64,000 nucleotides of DNA from positions 1 to 64,000 of the forward strand of contig CAZYOF010000018.1 of assembly GCA_964648485.1 (NCBI GenBank). The letters are read 5' to 3'. This document shows positions 56,755-64,000 of the stretch, in pieces (position 1 is the first letter of the stretch; each line of letters opens with the position of its first letter). This stretch comes from DAIOEK01 sp964648485 (GTDB lineage Bacteria; Chloroflexota; Anaerolineae; Anaerolineales; Anaerolineaceae). The notes under the pieces are model-generated. The model did not search any database. It was not told the DNA's origin and saw only the letters and a list, made by a program, of their open reading frames with translations. Position numbers and translations under genes: made by a program.

Positions 56755-57234
56755 TTGTCCAATTATTCATTTGAATCAATACTTGCACAACCTTATGATT
56801 GTTTGGTTTTGGTACATCCACAAGTTCAAATTCTGGATGAAATTTCAGAAAAAATTCAATCCTTTGGGGTTATGCATCTCAATGTAAGCAAGGAATTGAG
56901 TAATGCATTGATGACAATCCCAACCAACGAACGTGGACTGTTTGCGGAAGAGTGGTTAAAGAACCTTCTCAGAGAATTAAAAGAAAAACCGGTATTATGT
57001 TCTCACCCTGATCTCTTCTTTCATCCTTCGCTTAAAATTGATTTTTTCACATTGATCCGTCAAGTCGCTCGAATAAAACAAGTCATTATTCTCTGGCCAG
57101 GAGAATATTCTAAAGATACACTCACCTACGCCATTCCAGATCATCATCATTATAAAGTCTGGAAAATTTCTGAATCACTGTTAATTCAACCTAAAATCTT
57201 GATCTATCCTATCTCTGCTGCACAAGGAGCATAA
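56755..57234 (+). CDS. brxF: BrxF-like protein lacking an evident Walker A motif
   Basis: About 159 residues. The central and C-terminal parts match BREX type 3 BrxF: LNVSKELSNALM, HPDLFFHPSLKIDFFTLIRQVARIKQVIILWPGEYSKDTLTYAIPDHHHY. BrxF proteins are described as small P-loop ATPases, but the expected GxxxxGKT position here reads VLVHPQVQIL. A TTG start at 56755 has AAGGAGGGGG directly upstream and is preferred over the TTG at 56731, which lies inside the previous gene. It is placed 3 nt before the BrxC-like gene. Confidence 0.65.
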   Translation: MSNYSFESILAQPYDCLVLVHPQVQILDEISEKIQSFGVMHLNVSKELSNALMTIPTNERGLFAEEWLKNLLRELKEKPVLCSHPDLFFHPSLKIDFFTLIRQVARIKQVIILWPGEYSKDTLTYAIPDHHHYKVWKISESLLIQPKILIYPISAAQGA

Positions 57235-57237
57235 ACT

Positions 57238-60200
57238 ATGCTGTATCGAGACCTCGTCCAATTTACACCCATTGAATCTATCATCCAATTGCGCGACGCA
57301 GAAAAAGAACCTGCGGCGAAAAGTCTTGTGCAAACATATGTGATATCAGACGCCATGGCGAATAAGCTAGTCGATATGGCTTTTCCACAATTGCAATTTG
57401 AACGACCACAAGATAACAAGGGTGTCTTAATTGTTGGTAATTACGGCACTGGTAAGAGCCACTTGATGTCTGTAATTTCAGCAATTGCGGAAAGATCTGA
57501 GCTAAAAGATCAATTGACCAATGAAAAGGTAAAGGATGCTTCAGGAATTTTTGCGGGTAAGTTCAAAGTTGTCCGTGTAGAGATTGGTAGTGTAACCCGA
57601 GGTTTACGAGAAATCTTGCTAGATGAACTCCAGTCCGCTCTCAATACATGGGGGGTATCTTTTACATTTCCTTCGGCTGATCAAGTAAATAATAATAAAA
57701 CCGTCATTATTCAAGCAGTAGCTGCATTTCAGGAAAAATATCCCGGGATGGGAATTCTGTTGGTTGTAGATGAATTATTGGATTATCTACGCACCCGTGA
57801 ACAGCGCGCTTTAATACTCGACTTGGGGTTCTTAAGAGAATTAGGTGAAGTGGCCGCATCCTGTCCTTTCCGGTTTATGGGTGGCTTACAAGAGACTTTG
57901 TTTGAAAATCCACGATTCAGTTTTGTGGCAGAACAGCTACGCCGTGTTAAAGATCGTTTTGAGCAAATCAATATTGCCCGCGAAGATATTACTTTCGTTG
58001 TTTCTCAACGGTTGCTTAAAAAGACAGATACACAAAAAGCCAAGATCACTGACTATTTACGGAAATTTGCGCCCCTGTACAAATCTATGGCTGATCGCTT
58101 AGATGAATATGTGGATCTCTTTCCTATTCACCCGGTTTATGTCGAAACGTTTGAAAACCTGGCTATTGCTGAAAAACGTCAGGTATTGAAAACATTCAGT
58201 ACAGCGATCCGATCTGTTTTGGATCAGGAAGTTCCCCCTGACCAGCCTGGTTTAATTTCTTATGATCAGTATTGGAAATTGATCCAAGACGATCCCAGCT
58301 TACGCAGCATTGATGATATCTCTCGCGTGATTCAAAAAAGCAATATTCTGGAGGGATTGATCCAAAATGCCTATACCCGTCCCAACCTTAAGGAGATGGC
58401 AATCCGAATCATTCGGGCGTTGAGTGTGCAACGGCTGGCCACGAGCGATGTGTTTGTGCCTCTTGGTGTGACAGCAGAAAGTCTACGAGACGGTTTGTGC
58501 CTTTTCCAACGCTTGCCGGCGGAGACAAATAATGCGGACTTCTTGTTGGATCAGGTCCAGGTTGCATTGAAAGAAATGATGAAGACCGTTCAAGGTCAAT
58601 TCTTATCCTATAATTCCGAAAATGGTCAATATTACCTGGACTTGAAAAAGGCAGTAGATTTTGATCAAAAAATCCATGAACGCGGCGACTTTATGGATAA
58701 GTCAGACCTTAACACCTATTTTTATGATGCCTTGCGTCAAGCACTCAATCTAAGCGACTCTACATATCTCACAGGATACAGTATCTGGTTCTATGAATTG
58801 CCATGGGCAAACCATAAAGCAACCCGTCCTGGTTATTTATTCTTCGGACCACCGGATGAACGAACTACAGCTCAACCGCCGCGAGATTTCTATATTTATT
58901 TCCTCCCACCATTCTCGAATCGATCCTTCAATGACCAAAAGTTGTCCGATGAAATAATCTTCTATCTTACCGGTTTGGATCATGAATTTGAAGAAAAAAT
59001 ACGCCTATATGCGGGCGCACGGTCTATGGCGAATGAATCTACCGAATACCGAACAGAATACTCCAACAAAGCTGAAACGAATTTCCGCTACTTGATGCGC
59101 TGGCTGCAAGACCATTTAGTGGAGAAATTGCACATCATCTATCAAGGTGTCGATGAACCTATTCAATCCGTCCTAACACGTATGCATAGCACTGCCAGTC
59201 AGAATGTTGAAGAACTGATCCGCCTGATTTCCTCACACTTATTCTCGCCTGAATTTGAGGACCGCTACCCTGATTATCCAAAGTTCACAAGATTAAGCCA
59301 ACCCGTGACCGAAACCGCACGAGCCAATAGCGCCATGGAAGCGATTCGCCGTCTATGCGGTCGTACTTCCAACTTGGGTTCAGGTGTCTTGGAAGGATTA
59401 GGTATCCTGGATGAGCAAGGCAACATCCGGCCTTATGACTCTCCCTATACAGGACATTTCCTAAAGCTACTCAACGACAAACCTGAGGGTCAGGTGATCA
59501 ATCGCGGTGAAGTGATTGAACTGATGGCAGGCGGAATCCAACCGGTGGAAAAAGATTTGAAATTTAACCTGGAGCCAGAGTGGGTCTCAGTTATTTTGTC
59601 GGCTTTAGTATATAACGGGGATATTGTTCTTAGCCTGGACGGCCGCGAAGAATTGGATGCCGGCTCATTGGAACGCGCCTTAACCCGCTCAATGACCGAT
59701 ATCATCAACTTCCGGTTCTACAAACGCCCACGTACATTACCCATCAACCTGTGGAGCATGATTTTCGAAGGATTAGGATTACAGCCCGGCCTGGTACGGG
59801 ATGAAAATACACGAGAAAATGCAGTAACTGAATTACAGCGGCTGGTACATGCAGAATTAGAAATGGTCGTACAACTGCAAAACCGGTTGGAACAGGGTGC
59901 GCAACTATGGAACACACCGATCTTCACTGACAGGTTAACCTTTGTCGTGGAACAAGGTACTGTGGTAGGCAGCGATGCTCCAGATTTTTCTCTATCCAGC
60001 ATGGATCTTTTACCCGGCCTACGCGGATATAAACAATTTTTGGAAGAATTGAATAAATACACCACTGTCGGAAAATTGCGAAATCTGCGCTATACCCCTG
60101 GGCAAATTCAGGAAAATTTGGAGTACCGGCTCACCGTTCAACGTGCGCGCCAACTTTTAGATGCAGTCAATCAAATCCAACCTTACACCACGTACTTGGC

Positions 60201-61014
60201 TGAAGCCCAGGCAAATTTACCAGAAGATCACGAATGGACCCAACATGCCCGTCAAGTTCAGAAAAACACACTGGACTCTATCCGGCGGTTTGGGAAGGGC
60301 AACGCAGCTTTTGATCAACAGGCTGTTCTGCGCGAATTGACAAAGCTAAAACAGGACTATATCAAGATTTACAGTGACCTGCACCGCAAATCTGTGCTCA
60401 CAGCCAGCGGAGACGATTTGCGCCAGCGCCTCTATCGGGATGCGCGTTTTGATTCCATGCGTGCTCTATCCGCCATTGAGTTGTTGACGCGAAGTGGTGA
60501 TTTTGAATTCTGGAAGCAGCAGCTCACCGGGTTGGTCTCGTGCCGCGAGTTCCACGAAGGTGTGTTGACTGATTCACCCACCTGTCCCTACTGTCATCTG
60601 CGTCCAGCGCAACTACGCACGGCAGTCCATTCAGATGCCCTGGTGCACCTGCTGGACGAGAAGTTGAGCGATCTGCTTAAGAACTGGCGCAAAGCGCTGC
60701 GCGACAACCTGAACAGTGATACCGCCCAGCACAGCCTGGAAGCCATGTCGCCAGCTGAACGCAAACCGGTGGAGGATTTCTTGCAGCAAGGTGATGACGT
60801 AGAAAACCTGCCGGTGAATTTTGTTCCGGCCGCTATCCAGGCTTTACGTGGGATACAAGCGGTAACTTTACCAGTTGATTCGCTGATGCAAGCATTAAAA
60901 GCCGGTGGGCTGCCATGCACGCGTGAAGAATTGCAAAATCGTTTCAAACAATTTTTGGACCAACAAATGCGTGGTCATGATGCTGGTAATACACGCCTGA
61001 CACTGGATCAATAA
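57238..61014 (+). CDS. DUF6079 / BrxC(PglY)-like P-loop ATPase (1,258 aa)
   Basis: Walker A GNYGTGKSH is at residues 67-75 and Walker B GILLVVDELLDYL near 176, within an AAA-type N-terminal domain. A long central region follows, and near the C-terminus there is a putative zinc ribbon (CREFHEG, CPYCHLRP at about 1101-1121). DUF6079 and BrxC/PglY proteins are the large ATPases of BREX-type phage-resistance systems, thought to build the complex on DNA. GGAG precedes the ATG. It lies between BrxF-like and DUF3800 genes. The later half is more GC-rich than the neighbours. Confidence 0.85.
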   Translation: MLYRDLVQFTPIESIIQLRDAEKEPAAKSLVQTYVISDAMANKLVDMAFPQLQFERPQDNKGVLIVGNYGTGKSHLMSVISAIAERSELKDQLTNEKVKDASGIFAGKFKVVRVEIGSVTRGLREILLDELQSALNTWGVSFTFPSADQVNNNKTVIIQAVAAFQEKYPGMGILLVVDELLDYLRTREQRALILDLGFLRELGEVAASCPFRFMGGLQETLFENPRFSFVAEQLRRVKDRFEQINIAREDITFVVSQRLLKKTDTQKAKITDYLRKFAPLYKSMADRLDEYVDLFPIHPVYVETFENLAIAEKRQVLKTFSTAIRSVLDQEVPPDQPGLISYDQYWKLIQDDPSLRSIDDISRVIQKSNILEGLIQNAYTRPNLKEMAIRIIRALSVQRLATSDVFVPLGVTAESLRDGLCLFQRLPAETNNADFLLDQVQVALKEMMKTVQGQFLSYNSENGQYYLDLKKAVDFDQKIHERGDFMDKSDLNTYFYDALRQALNLSDSTYLTGYSIWFYELPWANHKATRPGYLFFGPPDERTTAQPPRDFYIYFLPPFSNRSFNDQKLSDEIIFYLTGLDHEFEEKIRLYAGARSMANESTEYRTEYSNKAETNFRYLMRWLQDHLVEKLHIIYQGVDEPIQSVLTRMHSTASQNVEELIRLISSHLFSPEFEDRYPDYPKFTRLSQPVTETARANSAMEAIRRLCGRTSNLGSGVLEGLGILDEQGNIRPYDSPYTGHFLKLLNDKPEGQVINRGEVIELMAGGIQPVEKDLKFNLEPEWVSVILSALVYNGDIVLSLDGREELDAGSLERALTRSMTDIINFRFYKRPRTLPINLWSMIFEGLGLQPGLVRDENTRENAVTELQRLVHAELEMVVQLQNRLEQGAQLWNTPIFTDRLTFVVEQGTVVGSDAPDFSLSSMDLLPGLRGYKQFLEELNKYTTVGKLRNLRYTPGQIQENLEYRLTVQRARQLLDAVNQIQPYTTYLAEAQANLPEDHEWTQHARQVQKNTLDSIRRFGKGNAAFDQQAVLRELTKLKQDYIKIYSDLHRKSVLTASGDDLRQRLYRDARFDSMRALSAIELLTRSGDFEFWKQQLTGLVSCREFHEGVLTDSPTCPYCHLRPAQLRTAVHSDALVHLLDEKLSDLLKNWRKALRDNLNSDTAQHSLEAMSPAERKPVEDFLQQGDDVENLPVNFVPAAIQALRGIQAVTLPVDSLMQALKAGGLPCTREELQNRFKQFLDQQMRGHDAGNTRLTLDQ

Positions 61015-61017
61015 TTG

Positions 61018-61659
61018 ATGCCGGATCTAATGCATTTCGCTTTCATCGACGAATCAGGAACGGTTGGCGCTGAGACTGGTACCCATTTCCTCATTGTTGC
61101 GGTGATTTGTGGAGACCAGGCGCGCGACATTGAAATTCCTGTACAGCGCGCGCAGAAAAAGTTTGGGACAAGCTTAGCCTCGGGTGAGATGAAAGCAAAT
61201 AGTTCAAGAGAGGCCGTCACTTTACGATTGCTAAAGGAGTTGGCAAAAGAGGATATTCAAATTGTAGCAGTTGCGGTGGATCAAAAGGCAATCGTCAGCG
61301 CGCCTAATGACAAAGAGGATATTTATCGAATCGCAGTTTCTCGTGCCGTTTATCATCTGGTTGAACGCTGGCCGCGCATACAAATCTGTCTGGATCAACG
61401 CTACACCAACAATCAATTACGCTTTGAACTAGAAAAACAGATACGAGAAGAGATTGTGGATTTACCACAGAAAGTTGTATTGCTCCGGCAATTAAATTCT
61501 CAAGCGCAACGTGGCTTGCAAGCAGCTGATTTTATCGCCTGGGCATTTTTCCAGAAGTATGAAAAAAGCGACTGCCGATTTGTGGATGTGCTAACATCTA
61601 AAATCGTCCAGGAGGAAGTAATTGTGAGGAAAATTTGGTCACCAGGATGTAAAAAATGA
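61018..61659 (+). CDS. DUF3800 domain protein (RNase H-like fold)
   Basis: 213 residues. FAFIDESGTVG with its acidic residues opens the domain. CLDQRYTNN and QAADFIAWAFFQKYE complete the DUF3800 pattern, which is thought to be an RNase H-like nuclease fold. The start follows the ATPase stop by 3 nt, so it is translationally linked. DUF3800 proteins recur in defence loci; a nuclease role is inferred, and it is not part of the canonical BREX gene set as I know it. Confidence 0.85.
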   Translation: MPDLMHFAFIDESGTVGAETGTHFLIVAVICGDQARDIEIPVQRAQKKFGTSLASGEMKANSSREAVTLRLLKELAKEDIQIVAVAVDQKAIVSAPNDKEDIYRIAVSRAVYHLVERWPRIQICLDQRYTNNQLRFELEKQIREEIVDLPQKVVLLRQLNSQAQRGLQAADFIAWAFFQKYEKSDCRFVDVLTSKIVQEEVIVRKIWSPGCKK

Positions 61660-61660
61660 T

Positions 61661-61688
61661 TAAACGAAAATCCCCCGTAATGGGGGAT
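61661..61688 (-). terminator. Terminator of the candidate small RNA
   Basis: ATCCCCC and GGGGGAT form a perfect 7-bp stem around ATTAC, followed on the minus strand by TTTTCGTTTAATC. On the plus strand no T-run follows, so it should act mainly on the minus-strand RNA and let the defence operon continue. Confidence 0.7.
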
Positions 61689-61799
61689 CTCACGAGCGGC
61701 TCACCCTGGGCCTTGATTTCATTATTTCCCGCCGCATTCCAGCGGAGGCTAGGACACTCTCCGAGTGACCGGGGTCACCAGGCTTTACGATACCGCTCT
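61661..61799 (-). ncRNA. Candidate structured small RNA (about 130 nt) within the BREX-like operon
   Basis: Minus-strand transcript predicted from a promoter at 61806-61834. It begins with GAGCGG (61793-61798), which pairs with CCGCTC near its 3' end (61694-61699). Inside this, CCTGG/CCAGG (61778-61782 with 61705-61709) forms a second helix. GTGACC-CC-GGTCAC (61765-61778) and CCGC/GCGG (61732-61745) form two hairpins. It ends at a terminator hairpin, ATCCCCC/GGGGGAT (61670-61688), followed by TTTTCGTTT. No reading frame explains it. It matches no family I can recall (6S, SRP, tmRNA, RNase P or common riboswitches). Confidence 0.6.
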
Positions 61800-61805
61800 G
61801 ACACT

Positions 61806-61834
61806 ATTATATAACGTTATATGAAAAAGTTCAA
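61806..61834 (-). promoter_or_regulatory. Near-consensus sigma-70 promoter on the minus strand
   Basis: TTGAAC (complement of 61829-61834) and TATAAT (complement of 61806-61811) lie exactly 17 bp apart. The start point would fall near 61799, one base before the outer helix of the candidate RNA. No minus-strand gene lies downstream, so the promoter is best explained by the RNA. Confidence 0.7.
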
Positions 61835-61879
61835 ACCCCAATTCCGCAGAAATGGTTTGTGGTGAAAGGAGATTGTTCC

Positions 61880-62170
61880 ATGATAACACTCAATTGGGAA
61901 GAAATCCAAAAACTTGCAGACCGAAAGGCCACGCTGCTGACAAAAACAAGAGTACCTTTCCAAGTTGTCGCAGCATCTGAAGAAACAATAACCGTGCGTG
62001 TTCGTTCCGGTGAAGAACACACCATCAGCCGCGTAAACCTGGAAAAAGCTGTTCACATTCTCCAGGCAGGTGTGGCAATCAGCGGACCGAAAGACTATCG
62101 TGACCGGGTAGCCGATGACCGGCCGGCTTATGCCTGGGCGATTTTGCGTGAATTAGGATATTTGAAATAG
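61880..62170 (+). CDS. Small hypothetical protein of the BREX-like operon (96 aa)
   Basis: Not recognised. It begins MITLNWEEIQKLADRKATLLTKTRVPFQVVAASEETITVRVRSG, a small beta-rich fold, and ends in a helix (AYAWAILRELGYLK). AAAGGAGA lies about 10 nt before the ATG; the in-frame GTG at 61859 lies upstream of that site and is not used in my call. It lies 44 nt before the methylase gene and is probably co-transcribed with it. Confidence 0.7.
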   Translation: MITLNWEEIQKLADRKATLLTKTRVPFQVVAASEETITVRVRSGEEHTISRVNLEKAVHILQAGVAISGPKDYRDRVADDRPAYAWAILRELGYLK

Positions 62171-62214
62171 CGATGGAATTAATGAAGAATCTCAATAATC
62201 GATAAGGTGAATCT

Positions 62215-64000
62215 ATGACCGAACATCAACCCGAACTGATCCCCCAAACAAACGTTTCAACAACGCCTGAAGAACAGGCCAAACGCGATGAATACCGCCG
62301 CCGGCTGGCGGAGTATCTCAAAAAGCCAGCTTTCCGAGCTATTGAAGGCTTCCCCATCGGAACCGATGAAGATATTTTAGCCCTTTCAGATCCTCCATAC
62401 TATACGGCTTGTCCAAATCCCTTCCTGCCGGAGATTATCGAGCAATGGCAGCAGGAACGGGAGGATATCCGGGAAAAGCTTGGATTGAAAGACGAAAAAT
62501 ACCAGCGCGAGCCCTTTGCGGCGGATGTCAGTGAAGGTCGGCATAATTGGGTTTATAAGGCTCACACTTACCACACTAAAGTACCTCCTCGCGCAGTCGT
62601 ACAGTATCTGTTACATTACACAAATCCTGGTGATATTATTTTGGATGGTTTCTGCGGAAGTGGAATGACAGGAATCGCCGCCCAATTATGCGATTCTAAA
62701 AATAATTTTGATTTTGCGATAAACGAAACTAATAAAAAGGGCCCTAGATTTTTTATTCTTTCTGATTTAGCCCCTGCAGCAACTTTTATTTCATATGGAT
62801 ATAACAATAACTTTTCAGTTTCAATGTTCAAAAATGAGGCAGAGAGAATTTTACGAGAGGTTGAGAAAGAGTATAGTTGGTTAGTTGAAACTAACCATCC
62901 TTCATCCAATACTAAAGGTATTCTGAATTATGCTGTCTGGTCGGATGTATTCCTATGCCCAAACTGTGGTAATGAGATAATTTTTGCAAATGAAGTGTTG
63001 GATCTAGATAACGAAACTGTAAAAGATGAATTTCCATGTCCGATTTGCGGCTTGGAATTACGAAAGACAAGTATTGAAAGAGTAGTTGAAACGTACTACG
63101 ACGCCTCACTACAAAAGACCATGCAGAGATTCAAACAGGTACCGACAATAATTAATTATTCTGTTGGAACTAAGCGATTCAGAAAAAAAGCAGATGATCA
63201 TGATAGAGAAATATTGAAGCGTGCTGGTGAAACAATTATCAAGGATTCACCATTCATTATTCCCATGATGTTCAAAGATGGGGCTTGGGGAGATCAATGG
63301 CACAGTTGTTTGCATCATAAATACGCAACCCATGCACACCACTTTTTTTCGGCGCGTCAACATATATTAGCCGCGGCAATATTAAATAGACTAGATTTTG
63401 CCAATCCAACTCACAAAGCTATTCTCTATTTATTGACAAGTTGCTTACAAAAAGCGTCAAGGCTAATGGTTTTTAATGCAGATGGTATTGGTAGAGTTCA
63501 AAAGGGTACGTTATATGTTTCATCAATTTGGCAAGAGATGAACCTTATTCACTTAATGAAAATATCATTGGGTGATATTCTCCGTGCAACAAACGAAGGT
63601 TTATGGGATTTAACACATTTGCAAGATTTCCGGACTGGAATAATTTCCACAGGCTCCACAACAATGTTGCAGGTCCCTACTAACACTGTTGACTATATTT
63701 TTACGGATCCACCATTCGCAGACAATATACCATATTCAGAGTTAAATTTTCTTTGGGAGGCAGCATTAAAAGTCTTCACCTCAACAAATCGCGAAGCAGT
63801 AGTGAACAAGACACAAGGAAAAGCACTTTCAAATTATCAAGACCTTATGGAAAATTGTTTTCGAGAGTATCTCCGTGTCCTTAAACCTGGTAGGTGGATA
63901 ACTGTCGAATTTCATAACTCAAAGAATTCGGTATGGAATTCCATTCAAGAAGCTTTATTACGAGCAGGTTTTGTGATTGCTGATGTCAGAACACTTGATA
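62215..64000 (+). CDS. DNA methyltransferase, PglXI/DUF1156-like (3' end beyond window)
   Basis: The first 595 residues are visible. An N-terminal LSDPPYYTACPNPFLPE is characteristic of BREX type 3-like methylases. AdoMet motif I DGFCGSGMTGIAA is near residue 142, two Cys pairs (CPNCGN and CPICGL, about 247-283) form a likely zinc ribbon, and catalytic motif IV TDPPFADNIPYSELNFLWE is near 498. The enzyme should methylate adenine in host DNA for self-recognition. AAGGTG precedes the ATG. The remaining system genes (helicase, PglZ, BrxA) would be expected beyond the right edge. Confidence 0.85.
   Translation, partial: MTEHQPELIPQTNVSTTPEEQAKRDEYRRRLAEYLKKPAFRAIEGFPIGTDEDILALSDPPYYTACPNPFLPEIIEQWQQEREDIREKLGLKDEKYQREPFAADVSEGRHNWVYKAHTYHTKVPPRAVVQYLLHYTNPGDIILDGFCGSGMTGIAAQLCDSKNNFDFAINETNKKGPRFFILSDLAPAATFISYGYNNNFSVSMFKNEAERILREVEKEYSWLVETNHPSSNTKGILNYAVWSDVFLCPNCGNEIIFANEVLDLDNETVKDEFPCPICGLELRKTSIERVVETYYDASLQKTMQRFKQVPTIINYSVGTKRFRKKADDHDREILKRAGETIIKDSPFIIPMMFKDGAWGDQWHSCLHHKYATHAHHFFSARQHILAAAILNRLDFANPTHKAILYLLTSCLQKASRLMVFNADGIGRVQKGTLYVSSIWQEMNLIHLMKISLGDILRATNEGLWDLTHLQDFRTGIISTGSTTMLQVPTNTVDYIFTDPPFADNIPYSELNFLWEAALKVFTSTNREAVVNKTQGKALSNYQDLMENCFREYLRVLKPGRWITVEFHNSKNSVWNSIQEALLRAGFVIADVRTLD

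Noticed and set aside
56731..56757. Longer BrxF-like start at 56731
   Set aside because: It lies within the ImmA/IrrE gene end and upstream of the AAGGAGGGGG ribosome site that fits the TTG at 56755.
61661..61800. Resemblance of the small-RNA candidate to a tRNA-Ser (GGAGAGTGTCC and an anticodon-like TGGAAT loop)
   Set aside because: No T arm with TTCGA, no matching acceptor stem around these parts, and the anticodon stem does not pair in the right register.
1..64000. CRISPR array, rRNA or retron components
   Set aside because: No regularly spaced repeats, rRNA motifs or reverse transcriptase were seen on either strand.

Overview
This window looks like an AT-rich chromosome segment from a bacterium resembling Chloroflexota (Anaerolineae). 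That assignment is inferred from Thr-Pro-rich linkers joining extracellular modules, an Ala-Pro-Glu linker after a lipoprotein cysteine, and the mix of ABC transporter, amidohydrolase and defence genes; no rRNA or intact tRNA is present to confirm it.

Region 1 (1-9.5 kb, minus strand). A giant secreted RHS/YD-repeat protein of more than 2,960 residues runs off the left edge. It carries a SpvB-like N-terminal region, LamG-like modules, Thr-Pro linkers and two tandem glycine-rich modules. A small Api92-like gene lies upstream.

Region 2 (9.8-21.3 kb). A divergent, LacI-controlled catabolic locus. The minus operon encodes an NMT1/THI5-type binding lipoprotein, an amidohydrolase, an SsuB-like ATPase, an SsuC-like permease, a uridine-phosphorylase-like enzyme, a Gfo/Idh/MocA oxidoreductase and an SDR, ending at a good terminator. 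The plus side encodes the LacI regulator, a PfkB kinase, a PsuG-like C-nucleotide glycosidase and a second SDR. Together they suggest uptake and breakdown of an unusual (modified or C-) nucleoside. The PsuG homologue lacks a conserved GGVHRG motif.

Region 3 (21.4-30.1 kb). A complete IS481-family insertion (inverted repeats, 7-bp target duplication) precedes sparse, very AT-rich mobile-element DNA. It holds orphan small genes, a solitary DNA methyltransferase, a frameshifted HNH/AP2 endonuclease, a primase-polymerase replication protein and a GC-richer gene remnant.

Region 4 (30.2-51.1 kb, minus strand). A defence island. It contains an Avs-like STAND NTPase with a Cap4-like nuclease domain and a small overlapping partner gene. 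A separate DISARM-like cluster contains a DUF1998 helicase fused to a nuclease-like tail, a small protein, a SNF2 helicase, an Eco57I/PglX-like methyltransferase and an N-formylglutamate-amidohydrolase-like protein. A decayed duplicate of the methyltransferase's zinc-finger end lies between the two systems.

Region 5 (51.7-54.4 kb). Two convergent tyrosine recombinases, a HTH/zinc-ribbon gene and a 43-nt 3' fragment of tRNA-Met with its terminator mark an integration junction.

Region 6 (54.7-64 kb). DUF3892 and DUF2188 genes precede a plus-strand operon resembling type 3 BREX: XRE regulator, ImmA/IrrE protein, BrxF-like protein without a P-loop, DUF6079/BrxC-like ATPase, DUF3800 protein, a small protein and a PglXI-like methylase cut by the window edge. 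Between the DUF3800 gene and the next small gene, on the opposite strand, there is a candidate ~130-nt structured RNA with its own near-consensus promoter and terminator. It is the most novel-looking element here.
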